A stretch of 61,752 nt of DNA from Anaerobacillus alkalilacustris (GTDB lineage: Bacteria > Bacillota > Bacilli > Bacillales > Anaerobacillaceae). The stretch lies in contig NZ_MLQR01000029.1 in NCBI RefSeq assembly GCF_001866005.1, positions 1-61,752 on the forward strand. The letters run 5' to 3'. Each line of letters opens with the position of its first letter. Within the stretch, counting starts at the first letter, position 1. A program made the position numbers and the translations under genes. Shown piece after piece: positions 37,589-46,293 of the stretch. The notes below the pieces were generated by a model. That model saw nothing but the letters and a program-made list of their open reading frames with translations. It was not told the DNA's origin and searched no databases.

Positions 37589-37917
37589 CCTAACTCCTTG
37601 CCTTTTAGAATTAGTCAAACAAAATATTACAATATTCGACCAATATTATTATATAAAAACAGTTCCAGGAAATAAAGCCTGATCCAATACAAAAATAATC
37701 AGTTAAAACTTGAAGTCGGAATTTGATGAATTTCGATTCTATATATGTTAAATCTCTTCCTAATTATTCTCTTTAAAAATATTAACCCAATCTTCAATAA
37801 ATGTGTCACAAGACACATCGATATAGCCATTTAAATAGAAACCAAAAATTTTTAAAGAGTGTATTTTTTTCTTCATAATATTTCGTTTTAGTATATAAAA
37901 TTTTTCTTATCTACAAC
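37589..37917. other. Gap upstream of selC
   Basis: AT-rich region without a recognised gene. A short hairpin TGTGTC/GACACA lies at about 37800-37815. Confidence 0.4.
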
Positions 37918-37946
37918 TTGTCTTTTTTTTATTTTCGTACTATAAT
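37918..37946 (+). promoter_or_regulatory. Sigma-A promoter of selC
   Basis: TTGTCT and TATAAT with a 17-base spacer. It implies a leader of about 85 bases before the tRNA. Confidence 0.65.
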
Positions 37947-38037
37947 AAGAACTTGTGATGGGTGGATATGGCCTAAGGATATTTTCAAGATAAACCTAAG
38001 GACATGCTCTCTAAACGTCGATAAACTAACAATAAAT

Positions 38038-38134
38038 GGGGCTGGTTGTGTAACTGGTGTTTGCCGAGGTCTTCAAAACCTTATGGGAGGCGCGTGCCGT
38101 CTTCGGTGGGTTCGATTCCCACACAGTCCCGCCA
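38038..38134 (+). tRNA. selC: tRNA-Sec (UCA)
   Basis: 97 bases including encoded CCA. Anticodon stem GAGGT/ACCTT around the loop CTTCAAA gives anticodon UCA. T-arm GTGGG-TTCGATT-CCCAC is perfect, the variable arm is long (GGC-GCGT-GCC), and the discriminator base is G. The acceptor stem pairs seven of eight bases, with a G-A mismatch at position 8. D-arm pairing looks imperfect by eye. These are tRNA-Sec traits (8-bp acceptor, long variable arm). It serves SelA and SelB in this window. Confidence 0.9.
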
Positions 38135-38262
38135 AACTTTGATACATAATGCTTTTGAGAGGTTATGTAGATGAGGCACCTTGATAAGTTCATTGGCATT
38201 TTTCATTACTTTTGTCCATAGAGTGCCGAAAGAGTACCATTAGAGGGTGCCATTTAATTTTT

Positions 38263-39129
38263 TTAATTATGATCAAATGCCGAATCAAACATATCTGCTG
38301 CTTCATCTTGAAGCGAAGGAATTACATGTGAATAAAGATCAAGTGTAATTCCAATTTTAGAATGACCGAGTCGTTCTGAAACAATTTTTGGATGGACGTT
38401 TGCTTTTAGCAAATAGTTGCGTGTGTATGTGACGCAGACCATGGAAGCGACTAACTGGTAATTCTGTCTGCGCGACTGCTTTTTTATAGGCTAATCGTAA
38501 TTCAGACGGATGAACATAGTTTCCAGCTGAATTACAGAATACTTTTGGATTAAAAGATTTTCCTAAAATCTTTTATTATCATCACTTTTTCGTTTATGAT
38601 CTTTAAGAAACTTTATTAACTTCTTCCCCATAACAATATGACGCTCACCATGTTTGGTCGTGTATTTAATTTTTACTCCTTTTCTTCGAACATCATAAGC
38701 CGTTTTATTAATAAACATCTTCTTATTTTTAAAGTCGACATCTTCCCATGTAAGAGCCCTTAATTCACCAAGTCTTGCTCCTGTATAGGGACCTGAATAA
38801 ATAATGGGACCATAAACTTCATTAGCTATAGCATTGTTTACAAGTAATTCTAACTCATTAGAAGTATACGTTATCGTCTTGATTTTCTGAACTTTTGGTG
38901 GCTTTACCTTCTTGACTACATTCTTCTCAATAAATTCCAGATCCACAGCATCTGAAAGTGCTTTTGACAGTACACGGTGGTGATGTTTTACCGATTGCGC
39001 AAATAAACGACTATCATCTTCATTGCTATCCAAGGTGTTTTCCGTTTTCAGCTTCCGTGTATAATAATCCTGGATATCTCTAGGTTTCAGTTTACTTAAT
39101 AAAATATCGCCTAATTCTGGTTTTATAGT
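38263..39129 (-). pseudogene. Degenerate tyrosine integrase next to selC
   Basis: Phage-type integrase in three frames. 39129-38563 encodes a SAM-like core-binding segment (LGDILLSKLKPRDIQDYY) and the start of the catalytic domain with Arg in TGARLGELRALTWEDV. After a frameshift near 38565 comes NPKVFCNSAGNYVHPSEL to FHGLRHIHTQL (His-x-x-Arg). A second shift near 38410 gives ANVHPKIVSERLGHSKIGI and the Tyr in LDLYSHV. The N-terminal arm-binding domain is missing. It begins about 130 bases after the tRNA, so selC was probably its attachment site. Confidence 0.85.
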
Positions 39130-39912
39130 TTATAATGCATATTTACCTAGGTGATTATCCCTATTTTTTATAAATTTTCGATTTTTTCGCTATATATAAT
39201 TCCGCCTGAAGGAAATTGAGTTGGGATAGCTTTTTAATAAAATATGTTTTCTACTTAAAGAAACGCAAAAAATGTAACTTTCCTGTATTAAACTTTTCAT
39301 TGAAGAACCAACGATAAAATACTCTTGAAATGTAGTTAGTAATGGACATTGTAAGAAAACTCCAATACCATCAAAAACTGTTTTTGTTTGCCTAACGGGG
39401 TATTTAATTAATTTATTTTCAACTACTAGCAGATCAAATATCCATGTAATAATTTGTTTAAATAAGAAGGCTTACCGTATTGAGTTTTGAATCTAAAGCC
39501 TCAGAGCAGCGTAGCCTCTTCTCTTTGTCTATTTTGCCTTGTTACCATATTTCACTCAGGCATTATGATTTACAACACACTACTCCAATCATTCTCCACC
39601 AGAAGAACTGTCGAAAGAATAATTCCTCTCGGGTAGCGCGCCTGCTCCTCAATCACTTTCTCATAAAAAGTTCATAGGTCGGGGTATCCATCGCTAAATA
39701 CACTTCATTTTTAAATTGTCCACCGGAGCCCGACTAGCGAGACCGAGGATGTAATTCAATGCTGATTGCTTATCCCACCGAAGTCGGTGTCTTTAATTTA
39801 TTCAAGTTGTAAAATAATAATTCTATACGAATTCACCGCAGTCAAAACGCCCTATGCATTTACCTTTTCACCTCCATTCTTCTCCTTGCAAGGCTAGGGG
39901 GGCCTGGCCCCT
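39130..39912. other. 783-base gap, possibly decayed island DNA
   Basis: No intact gene. A minus-strand stretch around 39560-39720 reads like a broken coding remnant (MDTPTYELF ... VIEEQARYPRGIIL) that I cannot place. A GGGG-CCAGG-CCCC hairpin at about 39893-39912 (TAGGGGGGCCTGGCCCC on plus) may end the SpoIID-like transcript. Confidence 0.4.
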
Positions 39913-41733
39913 TCAATTAGTAATTACGATGGACCGAGTGTTTTCATGCCATTTTACTTGAGCCCCAATTTGTTCAGAAACGAACCTTAATGGAACAAAT
40001 GTGGTTCCTCTAATAATTTCTGGTGCTACATCAATAGTCGTATTCCTTGCGTTTACAGAAACTGTTCGACTTCCTCCCCTTAAAATTAATTTTTTATTTG
40101 ATGTTGTAATTGTAATGTCAAGAGTGGAGCTGTCCCAAGAGACATCTGCACCTAATTGTTCACTGACAAATCGCAACGGAACGAGTGTTCTGTCATTACG
40201 AATAAAAGGAGCCTCTAACAGTTGAATACTTTTTCCATTGACGGTTGCTTGACTACTGTTAATTACTAGTACAATCTCAATAGGTATTTCAGGTACGAGA
40301 TTAGTTGGCTCATTCGTTTGTAAAGTGACTAATGCTGTGCCTGGGTAATAAAATTGTAAAATGTCTCTGTAACCGGAGCCATTGTCCGCCATACGCTTTG
40401 CCCCCCACTGACTCATACCAACACCATGACCAAATCCTCTTCCAGATACTATATTAGAAAGACCTTCATCTGTAACTTTATCGACTAAGAACGTTCTTAT
40501 TAAGTTAATACCAATAATGGAACGAATTAGTTGGGCTGTTGTGTTTTTTAACTCTAACGTATGAACTCTCAATGAACCATCCTCATTTAAAACATATGAG
40601 TTTCCTGCCCGGACAAAAAACTGAATCGATAGATCCCCTCGTATTACACGCTCTCCTGAAGTTCGTTCCTCCCTAAATGCAAGATGTGGAATTTGATATA
40701 TCTTGATCTCACTATTCGGGTACCCATTTCTTCCAAGCCATGATTTTATATTATTCGAAATTGTTTCATCCACTTCCCTCGTATTTTGCCACCAACTTCC
40801 AGGTTGATAAATATCTTTATCCGATAAATCTATCTGAACTTTTTTGAACTGGAAGCTCCATGGATGGACAGGATCATATGGATCTTCTTTTACGAGTAGA
40901 TACGGTAAACTCGCTCCACCCCAAATATTCGCATTTGATTCCGTTATCCCCCCATTACTTGAGGAATAAACGGTCAGCGCTAACCTATCTTTATGTTGTA
41001 AAACTTGCCCTGTTGTTTCAATCACGGCTCTTGTACTATTGGGATGAGTAGACAAACCAGCATATACCTGAAAGTTAATCGAATCGTCAATGATTCTATT
41101 TCCGTGTGACATTGCGTAAGTTCTTGCTGCAATCGCTTGAACTTTTAATGCCTCAATAGCCCATGACGCTGGCATTTCATGAGGAACCACTCCTTTTAAA
41201 TACTCTTCAACAGGTAGAGTATTTATTGGCCGTAGAAAAGAATTTTCTATAGTAAATTGCATGTTTCCTATATAGGGACGATTATTTATACGAATTTGGT
41301 GGATTTCGTTATTTTGTTTAGGGATAAATGTAAGTGTTGGCCCTTCTCTCAGTTTATTCGCTCCTTCATATAAAGCGACATGTCCATTTTCAATCGTAAG
41401 ACGATAGGTTCGATTCGGGGCAAGATTTGGGACTCCTTCCACATTATACTCCCCAATAAAAGTAACAAACACTTCTCTAACATTCCCAAGGTAATTGATC
41501 AGCCTAATACTTATATTTTGATTAACGTTTTGAATGAATATTCCCTCTCTTGGAAGAAGCCTATCACTTTGAAAATGAGTTCCGTGATTCATTACTCGAT
41601 CACGCACCATCGGATCTTCAGAATCTTTTAACTCGATCGGTTCACTGATCTCAGTTTGCAATCCTTTTGGCTGTTGAGTGCACGCCCCTAAAAATAAGAT
41701 AAAAACCATAAGGATAAAATAAATATTTTTAAT
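39913..41733 (-). CDS. SpoIID-like lipoprotein with copper-amine-oxidase-type stalk domains
   Basis: About 606 residues. SpoIID/LytB core with VEEYLKGVVPHEMPASW, LKVQAIAARTYAMSHG and GRGFGHGVGMSQWGAKRMADNG. SpoIID is a glycosidase-type enzyme trimming peptidoglycan during engulfment. The C-terminus has two copper-amine-oxidase N1-type modules (TLVPLRFVSEQLGADVSW and TFVPLRFVSEQIGAQVKW). The only ATG (41709) has no binding site, while an in-frame ATT at 41733 lies 7 bases after GAGGTG and gives a full signal peptide, KNIYFILMVFILFLGAC, with a lipobox. I use the ATT start, which is unusual. Confidence 0.8.
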   Translation of the reverse strand: MKNIYFILMVFILFLGACTQQPKGLQTEISEPIELKDSEDPMVRDRVMNHGTHFQSDRLLPREGIFIQNVNQNISIRLINYLGNVREVFVTFIGEYNVEGVPNLAPNRTYRLTIENGHVALYEGANKLREGPTLTFIPKQNNEIHQIRINNRPYIGNMQFTIENSFLRPINTLPVEEYLKGVVPHEMPASWAIEALKVQAIAARTYAMSHGNRIIDDSINFQVYAGLSTHPNSTRAVIETTGQVLQHKDRLALTVYSSSNGGITESNANIWGGASLPYLLVKEDPYDPVHPWSFQFKKVQIDLSDKDIYQPGSWWQNTREVDETISNNIKSWLGRNGYPNSEIKIYQIPHLAFREERTSGERVIRGDLSIQFFVRAGNSYVLNEDGSLRVHTLELKNTTAQLIRSIIGINLIRTFLVDKVTDEGLSNIVSGRGFGHGVGMSQWGAKRMADNGSGYRDILQFYYPGTALVTLQTNEPTNLVPEIPIEIVLVINSSQATVNGKSIQLLEAPFIRNDRTLVPLRFVSEQLGADVSWDSSTLDITITTSNKKLILRGGSRTVSVNARNTTIDVAPEIIRGTTFVPLRFVSEQIGAQVKWHENTRSIVITN

Positions 41734-41840
41734 CGGTATTCACCTCTGTAGTATTATTCCTTTTCTGTTATTTTGTGTAGATCATGAAGAAATAACGATA
41801 TAGACCCATTGCAATTATTACCTAAAAAGTAAAGTAGCAA

Positions 41841-41885
41841 AGAAACTTGTTTGCTCTTATATGATTTGAGTCAAACAAGTTCTTC
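41841..41885 (-). terminator. Terminator of the SLH lipoprotein gene
   Basis: AACTTGTTTG pairs with CAAACAAGTT, with an A/T-rich flank. Confidence 0.65.
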
Positions 41886-41898
41886 TTTTCTAATAATT

Positions 41899-42585
41899 TT
41901 AGCTTTCGCCACCATCAGGATCTTCTGGAGTAACGGTTCCTTCGTCTTCTGGCTCTCCGTCTTCAAGATCTACTCCTTCATCGCCAGGCTCTTCGTCATC
42001 AGGACCCAGATCGTCTTCTTCTAGAGGACTTTCTTCTGGAGCCCCTACATTTTCATCAACTATCTTTTCCTCTTCCACTTCTTCAGGTTCTGGAAATACT
42101 AAAATTCTATCGTCATGTAGCCTTGCAAAAAGTGCTGCAGCTTCAGCCCTAGTTAATGGTTTATTCGGTTGAAACTCACCATCTCCAACACCTGCAAAAA
42201 ATCCTATATCTGTTAACCATTCCACATCAGCAGAATACCACTCACCAGCTTGTACATCTTTAAATTTCCCTTGATGCCCTTTGTCCACAAGCCTTTCTTG
42301 GCGATTGGCTTCACGTCTTTCTGCACCTACTCGGTTACCAACTTGTGTAACCCCAACCTGATTGGCACGTATTTGTTGTAAGTTTGTTTGCCTGCTGTGA
42401 TTTGCAGCAGTTTGTCGTGCTGATTGAGTTGTTTGCCCTGTTACTGCTCCACGAGTTTGGTTAGCTTCCGCAGCATTCATTTGTATGGGTCTCTCTACAT
42501 TTTGTGTTTGTTGTTCAACACCGCATCCAACAAGTGTTCCCATCATAATTGTAGCAACTGAAACAGTAAGGATTGTGTTTTTCAT
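41899..42585 (-). CDS. Lipoprotein with one SLH domain and acidic tail
   Basis: 228 residues: lipoprotein signal ending GTLVGC, a Gln/Asn/Thr-rich linker (24-100), one SLH domain (FKDVQAGEWYSADVEWLTDI ... PLTRAEAAALFARL) and a Glu/Asp-rich tail of about 60 residues. Being both lipid-anchored and SLH-bearing, it could bridge membrane and cell-wall polymer. Function unknown. AGGAGG precedes the ATG. Confidence 0.8.
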   Translation of the reverse strand: MKNTILTVSVATIMMGTLVGCGVEQQTQNVERPIQMNAAEANQTRGAVTGQTTQSARQTAANHSRQTNLQQIRANQVGVTQVGNRVGAERREANRQERLVDKGHQGKFKDVQAGEWYSADVEWLTDIGFFAGVGDGEFQPNKPLTRAEAAALFARLHDDRILVFPEPEEVEEEKIVDENVGAPEESPLEEDDLGPDDEEPGDEGVDLEDGEPEDEGTVTPEDPDGGES

Positions 42586-42747
42586 TTTTAATCCTCCTTT
42601 CCTTTTATATTTTTTGTATTTTGATAATAACTACTCATGGATATTATTAGATAAGCTTTTGAAATTCCACCGTATTTTCCAATTTATTTAAGTTTTAATC
42701 TCTATGGCCATTGATCAACCTGCTTCTAATGAAGATATATAAATAAT

Positions 42748-42785
42748 AGGATGACCTAACTACATAAGTAGTTTAAGTCATCCTA
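42748..42785 (-). terminator. Terminator of the LysM lipoprotein gene
   Basis: AGGATGAC-CTAC pairs with GTAG-GTCATCCT, 38 bases past the stop. Confidence 0.75.
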
Positions 42786-42822
42786 TATATTTCGACCCTA
42801 TTTCCTCGACTCTAAATACAAA

Positions 42823-44466
42823 TTAATTGACACCTGCAGCCACTCTAATTTGGTTTTGCATGGTGGCTTGTACAAGACCATCATTATGTCTAGTACTATT
42901 TAAAAAGTGGATGCAAAAGTGACCCGCATAATTATTATTTCTAATTACATGGTCTCCATGTGGGAAGGAATGCATGGCAGCAGCTAATCTTCGTCCATCA
43001 ACAGAGATGATAACAGCTCTTGGAGTCCAAGAAAAACTTCCGCCCCATTGTTGTCTCATAATCTCTGCATCGTTTGAAGTTAGTGGTTCCGCATCCGCAT
43101 GATTTCCGCCCATTGTATGCCTAATGCGGAAAGTTCTCCCCGATTGAAAATCGGTTACTGTTGCATCTTTTCCAATCGGAAATACATATCTTGCCTCTGT
43201 CCACCAATCGAGTAACTCTCCATGACGAGAGCTAGTGACTGGTCTAACGGGAACATGATAAACTGGGATAGTCAGTGTTTGACCAATACGTAATGTACTA
43301 TTGATGGACAAGTTATTCACTTGTAACAGTTCAAGCATCGGTATTCCATATTTAATACTTAAATTCCATGCATTATCTCCTGACTGTACCGTGTGCGTTG
43401 TAAATGTTTTCGTTACCCCTCCACTTGTTGGCGGTGACGATTCATGCTCGACAGTAGTAGGAACTTTTAATACCTGGTTACTAGCAATGCGGTCAGAAGT
43501 TAAGTTATTGGCACTCATGATCACCTCAACCGTAGTGTTAAATCGGGCTGCAATTCGAGACAACGTATCACCAGACACCACCGTATAATAAACGATATTT
43601 TCAGTATTTGGAGTTGGATTCGAATTATTCTCATTTCCACCTCCACCTGTTTTTTCACGAACAAACAATGTTTGTCCAACCCTAATCACATCACTTGTTA
43701 AGTTATTAAGGGAGCGTACTTCACCGACTGTTATATTGAACATAGCCGCAATGCCTGAAAGAGTATCTCCTGCAACTACAGTATACGTTTCAGGAGTTGT
43801 ATCGATGATTACCGTTCTGTTATTTTCGTTCCAAGTTACTTTGTATCCGAATGTTTCAGAAATGAACCGTACTGGAACAAAAGTAAAATCATTAATAATT
43901 ATTGAAGGTGGGATACTCCGTTGATTACCGTTCACTCGTGCTCCATTAGCTCCTACGATAAAGGATATACTTATATCCCCCTTGTTGATGCCAACCGTTC
44001 TACTTTCTCCATTCCACCATACACCTGCCCCAAAATGTGTAGAAATCGCCCGAATGGGTATTAAGGTTGACCCGTTCTCTATAACTGGACGTGGACTTAA
44101 GTTAAGAGCCACTCCATCCACTACTACATTTACTTGCGTTAGTGATTTAGCTGTAAAATTTTTTTTCTCTTGATCTGGTGAATATAGTCTACCATGTTCT
44201 ATCCTTAACTTTTCTAAATAATCTTCGTTAAAATCAATTTGAGAGTCACTTTCCTGCCAATCTACAGTGTCATTTTCTGTTTGGCCTTGATCGTTTTCCG
44301 ACTTTAAATGATCATGATCTTGTAGACGTTCTCTTACAGGGGTCTCATTCATTTGTTCTTGAACACCCATTCGACCTAGATTCATTTGCTTTTCTTGATT
44401 ATTAGGTTGTGAACATGCTGTTGTAAATGTAACAATTAAAATGAATAGAAGTAGTAAGGTTCTCGT
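42823..44466 (-). CDS. Lipoprotein with stalk domain, three LysM repeats and a His/Cys C-terminal domain
   Basis: About 547 residues if started at an ACG at 44466. Order: signal peptide with lipobox (MRTLLLLFILIVTFTTAC), acidic linker, copper-amine-oxidase N1-type domain (TLIPIRAISTHFGAGVWW and TFVPVRFISETFGYKVTW), three LysM repeats (each beginning YTVVAGDTL, YTVVSGDTL, HTVQSGDNA), and a C-terminal domain of about 130 residues with GGNHADAEP, SFPHGDH and GHFCIHFLNS. The last looks like a metal or Cys-His hydrolase domain but I cannot name it. No ATG, GTG or TTG lies in frame before the signal; ACG lies 7 bases after GGGGAGTG. The next ATG at 44385 would lose the signal. Confidence 0.75.
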   Translation of the reverse strand, partial: TRTLLLLFILIVTFTTACSQPNNQEKQMNLGRMGVQEQMNETPVRERLQDHDHLKSENDQGQTENDTVDWQESDSQIDFNEDYLEKLRIEHGRLYSPDQEKKNFTAKSLTQVNVVVDGVALNLSPRPVIENGSTLIPIRAISTHFGAGVWWNGESRTVGINKGDISISFIVGANGARVNGNQRSIPPSIIINDFTFVPVRFISETFGYKVTWNENNRTVIIDTTPETYTVVAGDTLSGIAAMFNITVGEVRSLNNLTSDVIRVGQTLFVREKTGGGGNENNSNPTPNTENIVYYTVVSGDTLSRIAARFNTTVEVIMSANNLTSDRIASNQVLKVPTTVEHESSPPTSGGVTKTFTTHTVQSGDNAWNLSIKYGIPMLELLQVNNLSINSTLRIGQTLTIPVYHVPVRPVTSSRHGELLDWWTEARYVFPIGKDATVTDFQSGRTFRIRHTMGGNHADAEPLTSNDAEIMRQQWGGSFSWTPRAVIISVDGRRLAAAMHSFPHGDHVIRNNNYAGHFCIHFLNSTRHNDGLVQATMQNQIRVAAGVN

Positions 44467-44586
44467 AACACATCACTCCCCTTAAAATGTATAGTTTAAG
44501 GTTGTGTATATGCTCCCGTCATTATTACTGTTAAATCTATGCAAGAGTTACAATACATTATAGGTATAAACTTGTCTCACTAATTT

Positions 44587-46260
44587 TTAATTCGCTATTT
44601 GGTCCGATACCCGGTTCATTAAAACCGCCATTTGAGCTCTTGTAACTATTAATCCCCCTCCAAACTGATTAGGGGAGATCCCTTTGAAAATTTGGTGATG
44701 AGTAGTTGCGATCACATCGTTGGTTGCCCAGTAACCTTCTTGTACATCGATAAAAGGATTTCCCATTTCTGGCGTTCGCTTTAAATTTAATATTCTCGAT
44801 AAGATAGCGGCCATTTGTTCTCTAGTGATTGTCACATCGGGTGAAAAACGGTTCTCAGCTGTTCCCCTCATAATTTGATGTTGACTAATAATTTCTATAT
44901 CCTCTTGAGCCCAATGACCTTTTATATCTTGAAACTGTGGTGTGTTCCCAGAAGTCTTAGTTAGACCTAAAGCTCTAACTAAAATAGCTGCTGCTTGTGC
45001 TCTACTTAATTGAAGCTCTGGACCAAACTCCCCTTGCTTAATTCCTCTCATCCATCCTAAGTGAAATACCTCAACAATATCATGAATAGCCCAATGACCA
45101 TAAATATCTGTTAAAAACACTGGAGCTTGTATCAGCCCATACCCGAACCACTCATCTCTTCCCTGTTTTCCGAGGTCTAATGATGTATTTTTTAAGATTT
45201 CCCGTAAATCTTTGGCATTTAACCTTGGATTTGCTTCTTTGAGTAAAGCTAAGGCTCCAACAACAAATGGTGTAGCCATGCTTGTCCCGTTCATTGATAC
45301 ATACTGATTATTCAAATACGTACTATATATATTTACACCTGGCGCACTTTGCTCAATCAGATTTCCTGTAGCCGAAAAGCTCCCTCTTTTATTGTTTCTA
45401 TCTGTCGCTGCTACAGCTATAGCAGATTGATATCGAGCTGGAAAAACGAGTGTATCACCCGTTCCTTCAGGATTTCCACCATTGCCTGCAGCAGCAACGA
45501 CTAGGATATTCTGAGTGTAAGCATCGTTGACAGCCTTTTCCAGAACAGCAGAATGTCCATTCGTACCTATGCTCAAGTTTAGAATATCGATACGGTTTCG
45601 AATGGACCAATCAATCGCAGCAATTATGTCAGATAGGTATCCGTTTCCTGTTTGATCCAATACTTTTAAGGCGTATATTTCAGCATTTGGAGCTACACCT
45701 ATAATTCCGATGTTATTATTTAGTGCACCTACAATTCCAGCAACATGTGTCCCATGCCCATTATCATCAAAGTAATTGTTTGTGTAGTTAACAAACGAAG
45801 CACCACCGACAATGGATAAATCTTCATGCGGTGAAACACCTGAATCAATAATGGCAACTTTAACTCCTTTCCCAGTTAAGCCTGATTGAACCGATCTAGG
45901 AGTCAATATTTGGTCATACCCCCAATTTTGGGTTTGTTGTAACATGGATACCACTTGATCTTCTTCTACGGCAATAACCTCAGGATTTTTCCTTAGATGG
46001 TCAATTTCATCATCTGGCAATAATGCACCAACAACATTAATTGTTTCGGCTTCTTGGATAATGACCCCTTCAACATCTTCTATTAACTTTTCTTCAATTT
46101 CATCACGAAATAATACGATATAACGATGTATATCACTTTCGAGTTGGTCATTTATTTGGTCATGTTGTTGAATACGGACATCATTATTTTCAGAGAAGCA
46201 TGATGTTAGGACGAAAAGGAGTATAAAAAAAAGTATGACAATCCGGTCAACGTTTTTCAC
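44587..46260 (-). CDS. Exported subtilisin-like protease with SLH domains
   Basis: 557 residues: lipoprotein-type signal ending LTSCFS, an I9 propeptide (RYIVLFRDEIEEKL ... VIAVEEDQV), an S8 catalytic domain with Asp in AIIDSGVSPH, His in NGHGTHVAG, Ser in NGTSMATPF, and three SLH repeats at the C-terminus. Likely held at the cell surface by pyruvylated polymer. GTG start with GGAGGTG 8 bases upstream. Third gene after the acidic lipoprotein and GH18 genes, 33 bases behind GH18. Confidence 0.9.
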   Translation of the reverse strand: MKNVDRIVILFFILLFVLTSCFSENNDVRIQQHDQINDQLESDIHRYIVLFRDEIEEKLIEDVEGVIIQEAETINVVGALLPDDEIDHLRKNPEVIAVEEDQVVSMLQQTQNWGYDQILTPRSVQSGLTGKGVKVAIIDSGVSPHEDLSIVGGASFVNYTNNYFDDNGHGTHVAGIVGALNNNIGIIGVAPNAEIYALKVLDQTGNGYLSDIIAAIDWSIRNRIDILNLSIGTNGHSAVLEKAVNDAYTQNILVVAAAGNGGNPEGTGDTLVFPARYQSAIAVAATDRNNKRGSFSATGNLIEQSAPGVNIYSTYLNNQYVSMNGTSMATPFVVGALALLKEANPRLNAKDLREILKNTSLDLGKQGRDEWFGYGLIQAPVFLTDIYGHWAIHDIVEVFHLGWMRGIKQGEFGPELQLSRAQAAAILVRALGLTKTSGNTPQFQDIKGHWAQEDIEIISQHQIMRGTAENRFSPDVTITREQMAAILSRILNLKRTPEMGNPFIDVQEGYWATNDVIATTHHQIFKGISPNQFGGGLIVTRAQMAVLMNRVSDQIAN

Positions 46261-46293
46261 TTGGACATCACCTCCATAAACAACATTCCTTAT

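Noticed and set aside
37918..38142. 74-codon frame on plus
   Set aside because: It spans the selC promoter, leader and tRNA-Sec; the RNA gene explains the sequence.
39480..39677. 65-codon frame on plus
   Set aside because: No binding site or family; the region looks like decayed DNA.
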